Shown here in pieces: positions 1 through 8,299 of a stretch of 64,000 nt of DNA. A model generated the notes under the pieces. It saw only the letters and a program-made list of their open reading frames with translations, ran no database searches and was not told the DNA's origin. This stretch comes from Caldilineaceae bacterium (GTDB lineage: Bacteria > Chloroflexota > Anaerolineae > Caldilineales > Caldilineaceae): assembly GCA_020846635.1 (NCBI GenBank), contig JADLDO010000023.1, positions 388,384 to 452,383 on the forward strand. The letters are read 5' to 3'. The translations under genes and the position numbers were made by a program. Each line of letters starts with the position of its first letter. Within the stretch, counting starts at the first letter, position 1.

Positions 1-1596
1 CTGTCGCAACTGCGTTGGTGGACGCTCTTGTTTGTGGCGGCGATGTTCTTTGAGTGGATCACCAATCGCGAACGCATCGCCATCATGGCCTATGTGGGCA
101 CGAAGATCGTCGCAGACACGCGCAGCGAGTTGTTTCGCCATCTGCACAAGCTCTCGCTGAACTTTCACAATAATTACAGCGTGGGCCGCTTGATGAGCCG
201 CCTGATCAGCGATGTCGGCATCTTGCAGGATTTCATTTCCTGGTCAATTACGGGTTTGGCTCGATCCGGTTTCATTTTGATCGGCATTACGGTGGCAATG
301 GTAGCGATGAACTGGCAGTTGGCGCTGGTGACATTTGCTATGGTTCCGTTGATGTATCTCTTGACCAATTATTGGCGCAAGCATGTGCGTACGGCCTATC
401 GGGCGACGCGCACACGCTTGTCGCTGATCAATGGCTATCTCAACGAGTCGCTCTCCGGCATCCGCGTTACGCAGAGCTTCACGCGCGAGCCGGCGAACTA
501 CAAGCACTTTACCGACCTCAATCGCTCCTATTTCGATGCCAATATTCAGGCCACGACACTGACCGCGCTTTTCTTCCCCGGCGTGGATTTTATTGGTTCG
601 TTAGCGACGGCTTTGGTCGTAGGGGTCGGTGGCTGGCTGGCAGTGGGTGATATGCTGACGGCTGGGACACTTGTGGCGTTCGTCCTCTATGTGGAGCGAT
701 TCTTTGAGCCGATTCGTGAGTTGGCACAGCGCTATAACACCTTTCAGGCGACAATGGCAGGTTGTGAACGTCTCTTTTACCTGCTGGATCTGAAGCCAGA
801 GATTGAGGATCACCCACAAGCCAAGACGCTGCCGCCGATCCGGGGCAAAGTGGAATTTGACGACGTAAAGTTCGCCTATAAACAAGAGGAACCAATTTTG
901 CGGGGGGTGACGCTCCACGCAGAGCCAGGTGAGCATGTGGCGCTGGTAGGCGAGACGGGTGCAGGCAAGAGCACAGTCGTGCGGCTCATTGCGCGCTTCT
1001 TTGACGTGTCGGGGGGTGCGGTCAAGATCGACGGGCATGACATCCGTGAGGTGACGCAGGACAGCCTGCGTTCGCAGCTGGGGATTGTGCTGCAAGACCC
1101 GTTTCTTTTTAAGGGGACGGTGGCGGACAACATCCGCTATGGGCGCTTAGATGCCAGCGATGCCGAGATTGAGGCCGCGGCAGAGGCAGTGGGCGCGCAC
1201 GACTTTATCTCGCGACTGTCAGATGGCTACCAGACCGATGTGGGTGAGAATGGGGTCAATCTCAGCGGTGGGCAGCGCCAGCTTGTCTCCTTTGCGCGTG
1301 CGCTGCTTGCCGACCCGCGTATCCTGATTCTGGACGAGGCGACCAGCAGCGTCGATACCGCCACGGAGAAGATTATCGAACTGGGCGTTGACCGGCTGAT
1401 GGAAGGGCGCACTTCGTTCGTGATCGCCCACCGGCTGAGTACAATTGTGAGCGCAGACAAGATCGTCGTGATGGATCGGGGCGAGATTGTCGAAATGGGC
1501 AAGCATGATGAACTGCTTGAGCAGCGAGGTCGCTATTTCAACCTCTATACGATGCAATGGGCCGCACAGTCGGAAATGGAGTTGAGCCCAAACTAG
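1..1596 (+). CDS. ABC exporter half-transporter, 5' end cut by window edge
   Basis: The frame is open from the first base, so the true start lies outside; roughly 50-80 residues of a usual 580-610 residue half-transporter are missing. About 230 residues of transmembrane helices come first, then an ATPase domain with Walker A GETGAGKST, signature LSGGQRQ, Walker B ILILDEATSSVD and the H-loop IAHRL. All catalytic residues are intact. The family (type IV ABC exporters, MsbA/LmrA-like) pumps lipids, peptides or drugs out across the membrane as a homo- or heterodimer; the substrate cannot be read from the sequence. A partner half-transporter may lie just upstream. About 200 bases separate it from the metal uptake genes. 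Confidence 0.9.
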   Translation: MSQLRWWTLLFVAAMFFEWITNRERIAIMAYVGTKIVADTRSELFRHLHKLSLNFHNNYSVGRLMSRLISDVGILQDFISWSITGLARSGFILIGITVAMVAMNWQLALVTFAMVPLMYLLTNYWRKHVRTAYRATRTRLSLINGYLNESLSGIRVTQSFTREPANYKHFTDLNRSYFDANIQATTLTALFFPGVDFIGSLATALVVGVGGWLAVGDMLTAGTLVAFVLYVERFFEPIRELAQRYNTFQATMAGCERLFYLLDLKPEIEDHPQAKTLPPIRGKVEFDDVKFAYKQEEPILRGVTLHAEPGEHVALVGETGAGKSTVVRLIARFFDVSGGAVKIDGHDIREVTQDSLRSQLGIVLQDPFLFKGTVADNIRYGRLDASDAEIEAAAEAVGAHDFISRLSDGYQTDVGENGVNLSGGQRQLVSFARALLADPRILILDEATSSVDTATEKIIELGVDRLMEGRTSFVIAHRLSTIVSADKIVVMDRGEIVEMGKHDELLEQRGRYFNLYTMQWAAQSEMELSPN

Positions 1597-1678
1597 CGGT
1601 GATGGTTACATCGCTGTGACGCAAATTGCTATACCCTAATCATCACAAGGGGTTAGCACAAAGAATCTTTGCACATTG

Positions 1679-1710
1679 TGACCGCCGGTGGAGTTGGTTC
1701 CTGGCGGTCA
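1679..1710. promoter_or_regulatory. Inverted repeat upstream of cbiM
   Basis: A perfect 8-base inverted repeat, TGACCGCC and GGCGGTCA, is separated by 16 bases and flanked on both sides by TTGTG-like bases. There is no T-tract after it, so it is not an obvious intrinsic terminator for the ABC gene. It may be an operator or an RNA hairpin in the leader of the metal uptake operon. Confidence 0.4.
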
Positions 1711-1744
1711 TTGTGGTTAACTATAGAGGATTTTGTGCAATTTA

Positions 1745-1786
1745 GTACCTCTTGGTACTTCTTGTGCATCTCTTGTACATCTCTGG
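1745..1786 (+). repeat. Four imperfect 10-11 base direct repeats before cbiM
   Basis: Successive units read GTACCTCTTG, GTACTTCTTG, TGCATCTCTTG and TACATCTCTGG. The array ends inside the Shine-Dalgarno region of cbiM (GGGAG at 1785-1789). Repeats spaced by about one helical turn and placed just before a metal uptake operon are a plausible site for a metal-responsive repressor, or a translational control site. No regulator is identified. Confidence 0.45.
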
Positions 1787-1797
1787 GAGATAAACTC

Positions 1798-2781
1798 ATG
1801 TTAGAAACTTCCTTTTTGAGTGCGCCGCTCAAGCCTGTGGCACTGCACATTCCCGATGGCTTTCTTAGCACACCCATCTCTGTGGTGGGCTGGCTGTTGG
1901 CGATTGTGATCATTGCGATGGCGCTGCGCCAGACACGTACACAATTGGGTGAGCGGCAGGTCCCTGTGCTGGGTGTCTTGGCCGCGTTTATTTTTGCAGC
2001 GCAAGCGATCAACTTCCCGGTGGCAGGCGGCACAAGTGGTCACCTGCTCGGTGGCGCGCTGGCGGCAATTGTTTTGGGGCCGTGGGCCGCGGTCTTGGTG
2101 TTGACGGCAGTGGTGGGCCTCCAGGGGCTGCTCTTTCAGGATGGTGGGCTGCTGGTGATGGGCTGGAACATCGTCAACATGGGGGTGTTGACAGCCTTTG
2201 TGGGTGTGACAGCTTACCGCATGATCGTGGGCGTCATGGGGAAATCGCGCGCCAGTCTGATTGTAGGCGGGGCGTTGGCGGCATGGCTTTCTGTGGAGGC
2301 AGGGGCGATTGCTACAGCATTGCAATTGGCGCTGTCCGGGACTGCACCGCTGGGCGTGGCGCTGCCGGCGATGGTGGGTGTCCATGCGCTGATTGGCATT
2401 GGCGAGGCCATTATTACAGTAGGTGCGCTGTTGTTGATTGCACAGACACGCCCCGATCTGCTGGCAATGGGCGAGCAAGCCCCTGGCGGACGCAGCGCAT
2501 CCTGGATTGCGGCGGGCCTGGTGCTTGCCGTGATTGTGGCTTCATTGTCCTTCCTGGCCTCACCGGAGCCGGATGGTCTTGAACGGGTGGCGACCGACCA
2601 GGGCTTTATCGCCACTGCGTTGGAGCCACTCTACAACATCCTGCCCGATTACACAGTACCTTTTATCGGCAACGAAACGCTGTCGGGGATCGTGGCTGTG
2701 GTGCTGGGCACGCTGCTGGTCTTTGGGCTTGCCATTGTCGTGGGCCGCGTGGTGCGGCGACCGGGGCTTGGCAAATCATAA
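1798..2781 (+). CDS. cbiM: Cobalt/nickel ECF transporter, CbiM component with C-terminal PDGLE domain
   Basis: This is the membrane substrate-capture subunit of an ECF-type cobalt or nickel importer. The family hallmark HIPDGFL appears near the N-terminus, followed by about six hydrophobic helices. A C-terminal PDGLE domain (PEPDGLERV, then one helix) is fused on, corresponding to CbiN or NikN. The ATG at 1798 was chosen because GGGAG sits eight bases before it; an upstream TTG would add 43 unsupported residues. With this start the metal-binding His is residue 17, whereas in classical CbiM/NikM the mature protein begins Met-His. Either a short leader is cleaved after PVA or the CTG at 1843 is used. 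cbiQ and cbiO follow in the same direction. Cobalt versus nickel is undecided; the NiFe hydrogenase at the other end of the window makes nickel plausible. Confidence 0.88.
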   Translation: MLETSFLSAPLKPVALHIPDGFLSTPISVVGWLLAIVIIAMALRQTRTQLGERQVPVLGVLAAFIFAAQAINFPVAGGTSGHLLGGALAAIVLGPWAAVLVLTAVVGLQGLLFQDGGLLVMGWNIVNMGVLTAFVGVTAYRMIVGVMGKSRASLIVGGALAAWLSVEAGAIATALQLALSGTAPLGVALPAMVGVHALIGIGEAIITVGALLLIAQTRPDLLAMGEQAPGGRSASWIAAGLVLAVIVASLSFLASPEPDGLERVATDQGFIATALEPLYNILPDYTVPFIGNETLSGIVAVVLGTLLVFGLAIVVGRVVRRPGLGKS

Positions 2782-2804
2782 AGCGGATCGCATAGGTTCA
2801 GCCG

Positions 2805-3587
2805 ATGTTCGTACAACCAGATGACCGTTATGTGCATCGTGATTCGGCTGTACACGGCCTCGACCCGCGCACCAAGCTCTTGGTGGCGCTGGGACTGATT
2901 CTGGCAGTGAGTTTGCTGCCATTTGGTCGATGGGCATACTATGCTGCGATCTGGCTGCTGGTGATGGCTGTGAGCTTGGCGGCGAGGATCGGGCCGGGAA
3001 CAGTTTTGCGGCGATCCTTTGTGGCGCTACCCTTTGCACTGGCCGCGCTGGCACTGCCTTTCACCATTCCCGGCGAGGTGATTGGTCATCTGCCATTGTT
3101 GAATCTTCCCATTACGCAGGAAGGCTTGGTGCGCGCCGGGAGCATTGTCGTCAAGTCGTGGGTGTCGGTTCAGATCGCGATTGTCCTGATCCTGGTCACT
3201 CCTCTGCCCGACCTGTTGTGGGCTTTGCGAAAATTGCGCGTGCCGGAGCCGCTGGTGGCAATTGCCAGCTTTATGTATCGCTACCTCTTTGTGTTGGCGG
3301 ATGAAGCGGGGCGGCTGCTGCGGGCGCGCGCAGCGCGCAGTGCGGCGCGGCCAGGGCAGCGCGCCGGGGGCAGCATCCTCTGGCGCGGGAGAGTTGCGGG
3401 CTACATGGTAGGGAGCCTCATGCTGCGCTCGTTTGAGCGCAGTGAACGCATCTATCATGCGATGGCCGCGCGCGGCTATACCGGCGAGTTGATGAGCTTT
3501 GCGCATCACCGCTTTACGACCCTGGATGGGTGGGTGTTGGCCTCTGCTGTCCTGCTCGTAAGCCTGCTTGTGTTCCTGGGGCGTTGA
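2805..3587 (+). CDS. cbiQ: Cobalt/nickel ECF transporter, transmembrane coupling protein CbiQ (EcfT)
   Basis: About 260 residues with several hydrophobic helices. The N-terminus (HRDSAVHGLDPRTKLL) is the typical EcfT/CbiQ opening. Two basic Ala-Arg coupling stretches lie in the C-terminal half (RARAARSAARPGQ and MAARGYTGEL); these are the helices that contact the ATPases in this family. It links the CbiM capture subunit to the CbiO ATPase in the cytoplasmic membrane. It starts 23 bases after cbiM, with only a weak ribosome site, suggesting co-transcription and coupled translation. Confidence 0.9.
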   Translation: MFVQPDDRYVHRDSAVHGLDPRTKLLVALGLILAVSLLPFGRWAYYAAIWLLVMAVSLAARIGPGTVLRRSFVALPFALAALALPFTIPGEVIGHLPLLNLPITQEGLVRAGSIVVKSWVSVQIAIVLILVTPLPDLLWALRKLRVPEPLVAIASFMYRYLFVLADEAGRLLRARAARSAARPGQRAGGSILWRGRVAGYMVGSLMLRSFERSERIYHAMAARGYTGELMSFAHHRFTTLDGWVLASAVLLVSLLVFLGR

Positions 3588-3654
3588 GGTGAGGGAACGC
3601 CGGATGACCAAGACAGATGGAAACCCTGAGGAGCAGTGGAAGTAAGAGGCGTTT

Positions 3655-4362
3655 GTGCATCACACAGTCGATGTTGACAATCTGTATTTCCGCTATCCCG
3701 ATGGGCGTGAGGCGCTTCGGGGCGTGACACTGCACATTGCTCCCAATGTCAAGATGGGGCTGGTTGGGCCGAATGGCGCGGGCAAATCCACGCTGATGTT
3801 GCATCTTAACGGCATTTTGCAGGGCGAAGGCTCGGTTTTCGTCGCGGGCATGGAAGTCAAGGAGCCGAACCTGCCCTATGTGCGCGCGGCAGTGGGCATT
3901 GTTTTTCAGAATCCCGATGATCAGTTGTTCTCGCTAACCGTCTTTGATGATGTGGCGTTTGGGCCATTGCACATGGGGCTGTCGCACGCCGAGGTGCGGC
4001 AGCGCGTGGATGAAGCGCTGGCAGCCGTGGGCATGGAAGCCTATGTCGAGCGATCCTCGCACCACTTGAGTGTCGGCGAAAAGAAGCGGATCGCCATTGC
4101 CACGGTGCTTTCCATGCAGCCGGAGATCTTGGTGCTGGATGAGCCTTCTGCCGGGCTTGACCCGCGCGCACGACGGATGTTGATCAACTTGCTCAAACGG
4201 CTGGAGATGACCATGTTGATCTCCACGCATGATCTCGCGCTCGTGGCGGAACTTGGCGATCAGACGGCGGTTATGGATAATGGGCAGGTCGTTGCCTGTG
4301 GAGAAACAGCGGCGATCTTGGCAGACCACGCACTTTTAGAGCGGCATGGATTGGTTGCGTAG
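3655..4362 (+). CDS. cbiO: Cobalt/nickel ECF transporter ATPase CbiO
   Basis: A 235-residue ABC ATPase with Walker A GPNGAGKST, Q-loop FQNPDDQLF, signature LSVGEKKR, Walker B ILVLDEPSAGLD and the switch His in ISTHD. The QNPDDQ Q-loop is typical of ECF energizing ATPases. The start is GTG, preceded by AAGAGG. It completes the cbiM-cbiQ-cbiO importer; a single ATPase gene implies a CbiO homodimer. The length is slightly below the usual 250-280 residues, the C-terminal extension being short. Confidence 0.92.
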   Translation: MHHTVDVDNLYFRYPDGREALRGVTLHIAPNVKMGLVGPNGAGKSTLMLHLNGILQGEGSVFVAGMEVKEPNLPYVRAAVGIVFQNPDDQLFSLTVFDDVAFGPLHMGLSHAEVRQRVDEALAAVGMEAYVERSSHHLSVGEKKRIAIATVLSMQPEILVLDEPSAGLDPRARRMLINLLKRLEMTMLISTHDLALVAELGDQTAVMDNGQVVACGETAAILADHALLERHGLVA

Positions 4363-4439
4363 CCTTCTTTGCTGGGATCTGCTGCTGTGAAACTGTGGCC
4401 GGCAGACGCCAGCCTCATTACACCTGAAGGAGTCGCACG

Positions 4440-4730
4440 ATGTCCATTGATGAATTTCGCCAATCGTTGACGGATGCCCAGCCCCCTGCCAATCTAAGTC
4501 CCTTGTTGCAGGCGCTTTGGCATGAGGCCAAAGGAGATTGGGCACGTGCCCATGACATTTTGCAGCATGATGGGAGCGCCAACAGTGCGTGGATACACGC
4601 CTACCTGCATCGGGTAGAAGGCGATGCAGGAAACGCCGCCTACTGGTACCGGAGGGCTGGGAAGCCAGTGGCTCAACAGTCGTTGGCGGATGAGTGGAAC
4701 GCGATTGTTGCCGCTATGTTGGCAGCGTAG
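4440..4730 (+). CDS. Small conserved protein of unknown function (96 aa)
   Basis: A short soluble protein preceded by a strong ribosome site (AAGGAG, eight bases before ATG). It carries a recognisable conserved core, WIHAYLHRVEGDAGNAAYWYRRAG, whose central YLHRVEGD-NAAYWYRRAG part recurs in many unrelated bacterial genomes in proteins of similar length with no assigned role. The Leu/Trp/Ala-rich N-terminal half (LLQALWHEAKGDWARAHDIL) looks like a helical repeat of TPR type. It is the last gene before a bidirectional terminator and may be read through from cbiO, 77 bases upstream. I do not assign a function. Confidence 0.75.
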   Translation: MSIDEFRQSLTDAQPPANLSPLLQALWHEAKGDWARAHDILQHDGSANSAWIHAYLHRVEGDAGNAAYWYRRAGKPVAQQSLADEWNAIVAAMLAA

Positions 4731-4770
4731 ATACACCAGGGTTTGTCTGTGACAATGAGACGCTTGAAAT

Positions 4771-4807
4771 AAAAAGGGACGGCTTGCACACATAGCCGTC
4801 CCTTTTT
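4771..4807. terminator. Bidirectional intrinsic terminator
   Basis: A perfect 14-base inverted repeat (AAAAAGGGACGGCT and its complement) has a nine-base loop, with A-tract and T-tract on the two flanks, so it can stop transcription from both sides. It lies between the convergent small conserved gene and the trypsin-like protease gene. Confidence 0.9.
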
Positions 4808-4833
4808 AGATCTCCTCAGAGACCGTGTGACTA

Positions 4834-4877
4834 CCTTCCCGCGCCCAATGGGCTCCCGTCAGAAGCTTCCGGGAGGG
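4834..4877 (-). repeat. Degenerate copy of a shared terminator sequence (copy 1 of 3)
   Basis: Read on the minus strand it begins CCCTCCCGGAAGCT, followed by GGGAGCCCATTGGGC and a shortened right arm CGGGAAGG. The same arms and the same GGGAGCCCTCTGGGCC loop occur at 11513-11555 and 24107-24150. It lies just past the stop of the 4893-5537 protease, in the same orientation relative to the upstream gene as the other copies. Confidence 0.7.
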
Positions 4878-4892
4878 TCAAAGTCGATAAAC

Positions 4893-5537
4893 CTAGACTG
4901 TGACGATGGGGGGAGGTTTGACTGGTGGCTGACCTGCCAGCGCCTTTGTGACGAACGCCTCGGCGACATGGACGGGAATTGCTACGCCCACTTCCGGCCC
5001 GTTCATCAGCGTGTTAATGCCGACGAGGCGACCGCGGCTATCCACCATCGGGCCTCCTGAGTGACCGGGGCGAAGGTGGAGGCTGGCAGCGACCCATTCG
5101 CGCTGGTTGTCGCCAAGTTCTGGAAGCTGCGCGCCGCTGCCGATGACGATGCCGGAGGTAGCTCCGCCTTTGACGCCCCAGGGAAAACCTAACGCCAAGA
5201 CAAAATCACCGGCGTTGAGGCTGCGAGAATCCCCGCGTTCGATGGGAGAAAGCGCGCTGGCGTCTATCTGGAGCGCGGCGAGGTCATGTTCGGTGTCATA
5301 GGCAATGAGGCGCGCCGGGTACTCTTGCCCGCTGCGTAGAGTGACCGAGAGTGTATTGGAAACCTGTGCGCGGCGGCCCAGGACAACATGCGCGTTGGTG
5401 ATGATCAGCCCATCGTCTCGCCATACCGCTCCGGCTCCGACGCCGCGCTGTCCATTATTGATTTGGACCAGGCTTTCCAAAACGCGCTTGCTGATAGCAG
5501 CCACGTCGTCGTTAATCTGCTGTAATAGGGTAGACAT
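4893..5537 (-). CDS. Trypsin-like serine protease, no signal peptide, no PDZ domain
   Basis: A 214-residue single-domain member of the HtrA/trypsin-like (S1C) group. The triad is visible: His in ITNAHVV, Asp in TEHDLAALQI, Ser in RPGHSGGPMV. There is no signal peptide or transmembrane segment, so it should act in the cytoplasm unless exported in another way, which is unusual for this family. No PDZ domain follows, in contrast to the adjacent paralogue 37 bases upstream, with which it shares the N-terminal layout and an AAAGGC ribosome site. The pair are probably co-transcribed tandem paralogues. Confidence 0.85.
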   Translation of the reverse strand: MSTLLQQINDDVAAISKRVLESLVQINNGQRGVGAGAVWRDDGLIITNAHVVLGRRAQVSNTLSVTLRSGQEYPARLIAYDTEHDLAALQIDASALSPIERGDSRSLNAGDFVLALGFPWGVKGGATSGIVIGSGAQLPELGDNQREWVAASLHLRPGHSGGPMVDSRGRLVGINTLMNGPEVGVAIPVHVAEAFVTKALAGQPPVKPPPIVTV

Positions 5538-5573
5538 TGTCGTGCCTTTCCAGGAAAGCTCGAACGTGTGCGC

Positions 5574-6470
5574 CTACTGGCTTTGGCCGATGGTGATCGC
5601 CAGTTCTTGGAGATCGCCACCGCGTGCCACGCGCGCTGTCAAATTCTGGCCGACCGGGGTGCTGCTGAGTAGGGATTGCAGATCGTCCACATGGCGCAGA
5701 GCCTGACCAGCCACGTTGACGAGAATATCGCCTTGCATCAGCCCTGCCTTTTCGGCGGGGCTATTGGCTTCTACAGACATAACCATCAAGCCTGTTTCTT
5801 GTCCGGCGCGTGCCTGTAGCGTGCCTGTCAAGCGAACCGGTTGGATGCCGATGCCAAGATAGCCACGGGGAATACGCCCATGGGCCAGGAGTGTGTCGGC
5901 GACGCGGGCGATGGTAGGGGCCGGTAGGGCGACACTGATGCCGCGCACAAGCGCTGAGCTGTTGAGCCCGGCAAAGCTTCCATCCGCCGCGAGGAGCGGC
6001 CCGCCGGAGAAGCCGGGGTACATGGCGACATCGGTTTGCAGGTAATGTTCGATGTCTGCGCCGGCCGCGGTGCGCCAGCCATTGCCCAATGCGCTGATCA
6101 CGCCAAGTGTTGCCTGGACGGTCTTGCCGGGGTGACCGAGCGCCAAAACGATGTGACCGACGCGCAAGTCCGCGGGGTTGCTAAAGGTGGCCGGCGAGAG
6201 ATTGGCGGCGTCGATACGGAGCAAGGCCAGGTCACTGTTTGGATCGCGCCCCACGAGCGTGGCAGCGTGGCTGGAACCGTCGTGCAGGCCAATGTTGAGG
6301 TTGTCATCCCGTTCTACGACATGGTTGGCGGTGACGATAAGACCATCAGCGCGGTAGACAATGCCGGTGGCAGGTAGGCGACGTCGACCTTCGACGCGGA
6401 CGATGTGTGGGCCGGCGGCGGCGATGAGTTCAGCGATATTCGATGAGAGTTCGTGTAATGTGGCAGACAT
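5574..6470 (-). CDS. HtrA-like serine protease with PDZ domain, no signal peptide
   Basis: 298 residues from the ATG at 6470, chosen for the AGAAAGGC ribosome site and the match to its paralogue's N-terminus; the frame stays open 33 codons further up. The triad is His in VTANHVV, Asp in NSDLALLRI and Ser in YPGFSGGPLL, followed by a PDZ domain (GYLGIGIQPV onward, with SPAEKAGLMQGDILV). HtrA enzymes degrade or refold misfolded proteins, normally outside the cytoplasm. Here the protein begins MSATLHELSSNIAEL with no export signal, suggesting an intracellular quality-control protease. A response regulator gene lies 146 bases upstream on the same strand. Confidence 0.87.
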   Translation of the reverse strand: MSATLHELSSNIAELIAAAGPHIVRVEGRRRLPATGIVYRADGLIVTANHVVERDDNLNIGLHDGSSHAATLVGRDPNSDLALLRIDAANLSPATFSNPADLRVGHIVLALGHPGKTVQATLGVISALGNGWRTAAGADIEHYLQTDVAMYPGFSGGPLLAADGSFAGLNSSALVRGISVALPAPTIARVADTLLAHGRIPRGYLGIGIQPVRLTGTLQARAGQETGLMVMSVEANSPAEKAGLMQGDILVNVAGQALRHVDDLQSLLSSTPVGQNLTARVARGGDLQELAITIGQSQ

Positions 6471-6616
6471 GGTTATGCCTTTCTGAAGTACCCGATATTT
6501 GCATCTATTTGCAGTACCTATGGGGAACTGGTCTGCATGAAGTATGGCACCGGCAGCCGGTGATCGCATCCATCTTTGGCGCAGGGGCTACCTAATCATT
6601 TGGGTAGGTGGCATGC

Positions 6617-7258
6617 CTAGAGCATGACAAGCCCTGCACGCGAGGCAAGGACAACGGCTTCTGTGCGACTTTGGGCACCAAATTTGCTGAGGATGGCATT
6701 GACATGGAATTTGACCGTGTGTTCGCTGATGGCAAGGTCGCGGGCGATGCTCTTGTTGGGCAGACCTTGCGCCATCAATTGCAGCACTTCGCGCTCGCGC
6801 GCAGTCAGGGGTTCGACTTCGTAAGGTAATCCTATTGCGGGAACCAAGACGCTGCTGGCAGAGGAAGTATCGAGCACGACCAGGTTTGCGGCGGCAGCTT
6901 GCAGCGCGGCGGCAAGCGTTGCAATGGGCGCGCTGCGCGGAATCAGTGCGCGCACGCCTGCCTGCCAGACGGCTGTGGCAAGCGTGGAGTCCGCCAGCAG
7001 TGCGAGGATGGGGATGGTGGGGGCCGATGAGAGTTGGGTGAATTCTGCAAGGGCATCGAGGGCGTCATCCGCCACATAGCCGACATCCCACAGGATAACA
7101 TCAGGCTGAAAGACCGCCAGTGCATCGTCAAGGTCCTCGGTCGGGTCGAGTTGGCCGACGGATTGCAGGTCGGGTTGGGTGGCGAGGATGGCGGCGAGAC
7201 CGGCGCGGGTTAAGGCGTCGGCAGCGACAATTAAGATACGCAGGGAGCGTTCGGGCAT
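6617..7258 (-). CDS. NarL/FixJ-type response regulator with degenerate receiver
   Basis: A 213-residue two-domain regulator. The receiver (first ~120 residues) has the phosphoacceptor Asp in VILWDVG, but only one residue of the N-terminal acidic pair (VAADAL), and the conserved Lys is replaced by Arg (LIPRSAP). The C-terminal LuxR-type DNA-binding domain is complete (LTAREREVLQLMAQGLPNKS, then ISEHTVKFHV). The receiver chemistry may therefore be altered, and the protein could act without phosphorylation. No histidine kinase lies nearby. It precedes the two proteases on the same strand and is a candidate for their regulator. Confidence 0.85.
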   Translation of the reverse strand: MPERSLRILIVAADALTRAGLAAILATQPDLQSVGQLDPTEDLDDALAVFQPDVILWDVGYVADDALDALAEFTQLSSAPTIPILALLADSTLATAVWQAGVRALIPRSAPIATLAAALQAAAANLVVLDTSSASSVLVPAIGLPYEVEPLTAREREVLQLMAQGLPNKSIARDLAISEHTVKFHVNAILSKFGAQSRTEAVVLASRAGLVML

Positions 7259-7359
7259 AGAGACATTTCACAGTTGGGGGGCTAGGAGTTGGCACAGGAT
7301 TGTGGCGCTATTGTGGAAGGAAGGGGAGGCAAGTGCAGTTGGGGAATATCCATTTACAA

Positions 7360-7391
7360 AAAACGCCATGCACCGAGTGGCGCATGGCGTT
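7360..7391 (-). terminator. Intrinsic terminator of sucCD
   Basis: An 11-base perfect stem (AAACGCCATGC with GCATGGCGTTT) and a ten-base loop, followed on the minus strand by a run of Ts. It lies about 30 bases beyond the sucD stop codon. Confidence 0.88.
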
Positions 7392-7420
7392 TGATCTTTG
7401 GCTAGGCGGGATAGGTTGCC

Positions 7421-8299
7421 TTAGCGGCGGCTGACATTTTCGGCGACCATTTCCGCGATCTCATCGGGATGGCGAGCGACACGGGCTCCCGCTTCCTTGA
7501 GCGCGGCGATCTTTTCTTGCGCTGTGCCTTCGCCACCGGAGATGATGGCTCCTGCATGGCCCATGCGGCGACCTGGAGGCGCAGTCTGTCCGGCGATGAA
7601 GCCTGTGACCGGCTTGGTCATGTGATTGGCGATAAATTCGGCAGCGACTTGTTCATCGGTACCGCCGATTTCGCCGATCATTACAATTTGTTCTGTGCCT
7701 GGGTCGTCCTGGAACATTTGCAGCACGTCGATAAATTTGGTGCCAATGATGGGGTCGCCACCGATGCCTACCGCGGTGCTTTGGCCGATGCCGCGGGAGG
7801 TCAGTGCGTAGACAACCTCATAGGTGAGCGTGCCGGAACGGCTGACAAGCCCGACTGTGCCGGGTGTATGGATGTGTCCAGGCATAATCCCCACTTTGGC
7901 CTCACCTGGGGTGGTAAGCCCTGGGCAGTTGGGGCCGATGAGACGCGTGGGCATGGTGTCTAGATAGGCGCGCACCTGTACCATATCCAGTACGGGAATG
8001 TTCTCGGTGATACAGACAACCAGGTCAATACCCGCGTCGGCTGCCTCGATAATTGCATCGGGGGCAAAACGGGCAGGCACGTAGATGATAGAAGTATTCG
8101 CGCCTGTGGCCTCGACTGCCTCTTTGACGGTATCAAAGACGGGGGTGTTACCAACGGCCCATTCGCCGCCTTTACCCGGTGTCACACCGGCTACAACCTG
8201 TGTCCCGTAATCGATCATCTGCTGGGCGTGGAATGCGCCCTCACGTCCTGTGATCCCCTGGACGACTAAGCGGGTGTCTTTGTTAACCAGGATGCTCAT
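7421..8299 (-). CDS. sucD: Succinyl-CoA synthetase alpha subunit
   Basis: 292 residues, the full family length. The N-terminal CoA-binding region begins [21 protein letters not shown]. The phospho-histidine loop is present as [12 protein letters not shown], and the CoA-ligase domain carries [11 protein letters not shown]. Together with the beta subunit it interconverts succinyl-CoA and succinate with ATP or GTP formation in the TCA cycle. Its start codon overlaps the sucC stop (ATGA), so translation is coupled, and a strong terminator follows. Confidence 0.97.
   Translation of the reverse strand: MSILVNKDTRLVVQGITGREGAFHAQQMIDYGTQVVAGVTPGKGGEWAVGNTPVFDTVKEAVEATGANTSIIYVPARFAPDAIIEAADAGIDLVVCITENIPVLDMVQVRAYLDTMPTRLIGPNCPGLTTPGEAKVGIMPGHIHTPGTVGLVSRSGTLTYEVVYALTSRGIGQSTAVGIGGDPIIGTKFIDVLQMFQDDPGTEQIVMIGEIGGTDEQVAAEFIANHMTKPVTGFIAGQTAPPGRRMGHAGAIISGGEGTAQEKIAALKEAGARVARHPDEIAEMVAENVSRR

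Noticed and set aside
1669..1797. Upstream TTG start adding 43 residues to cbiM
   Set aside because: It would run through the inverted and direct repeats, has no ribosome site and no family match; the ATG at 1798 has GGGAG at the right distance.
4771..4807. Inverted repeat considered as an IS end
   Set aside because: No transposase, no partner repeat and no target duplication; A- and T-tracts on both sides make it a bidirectional terminator.
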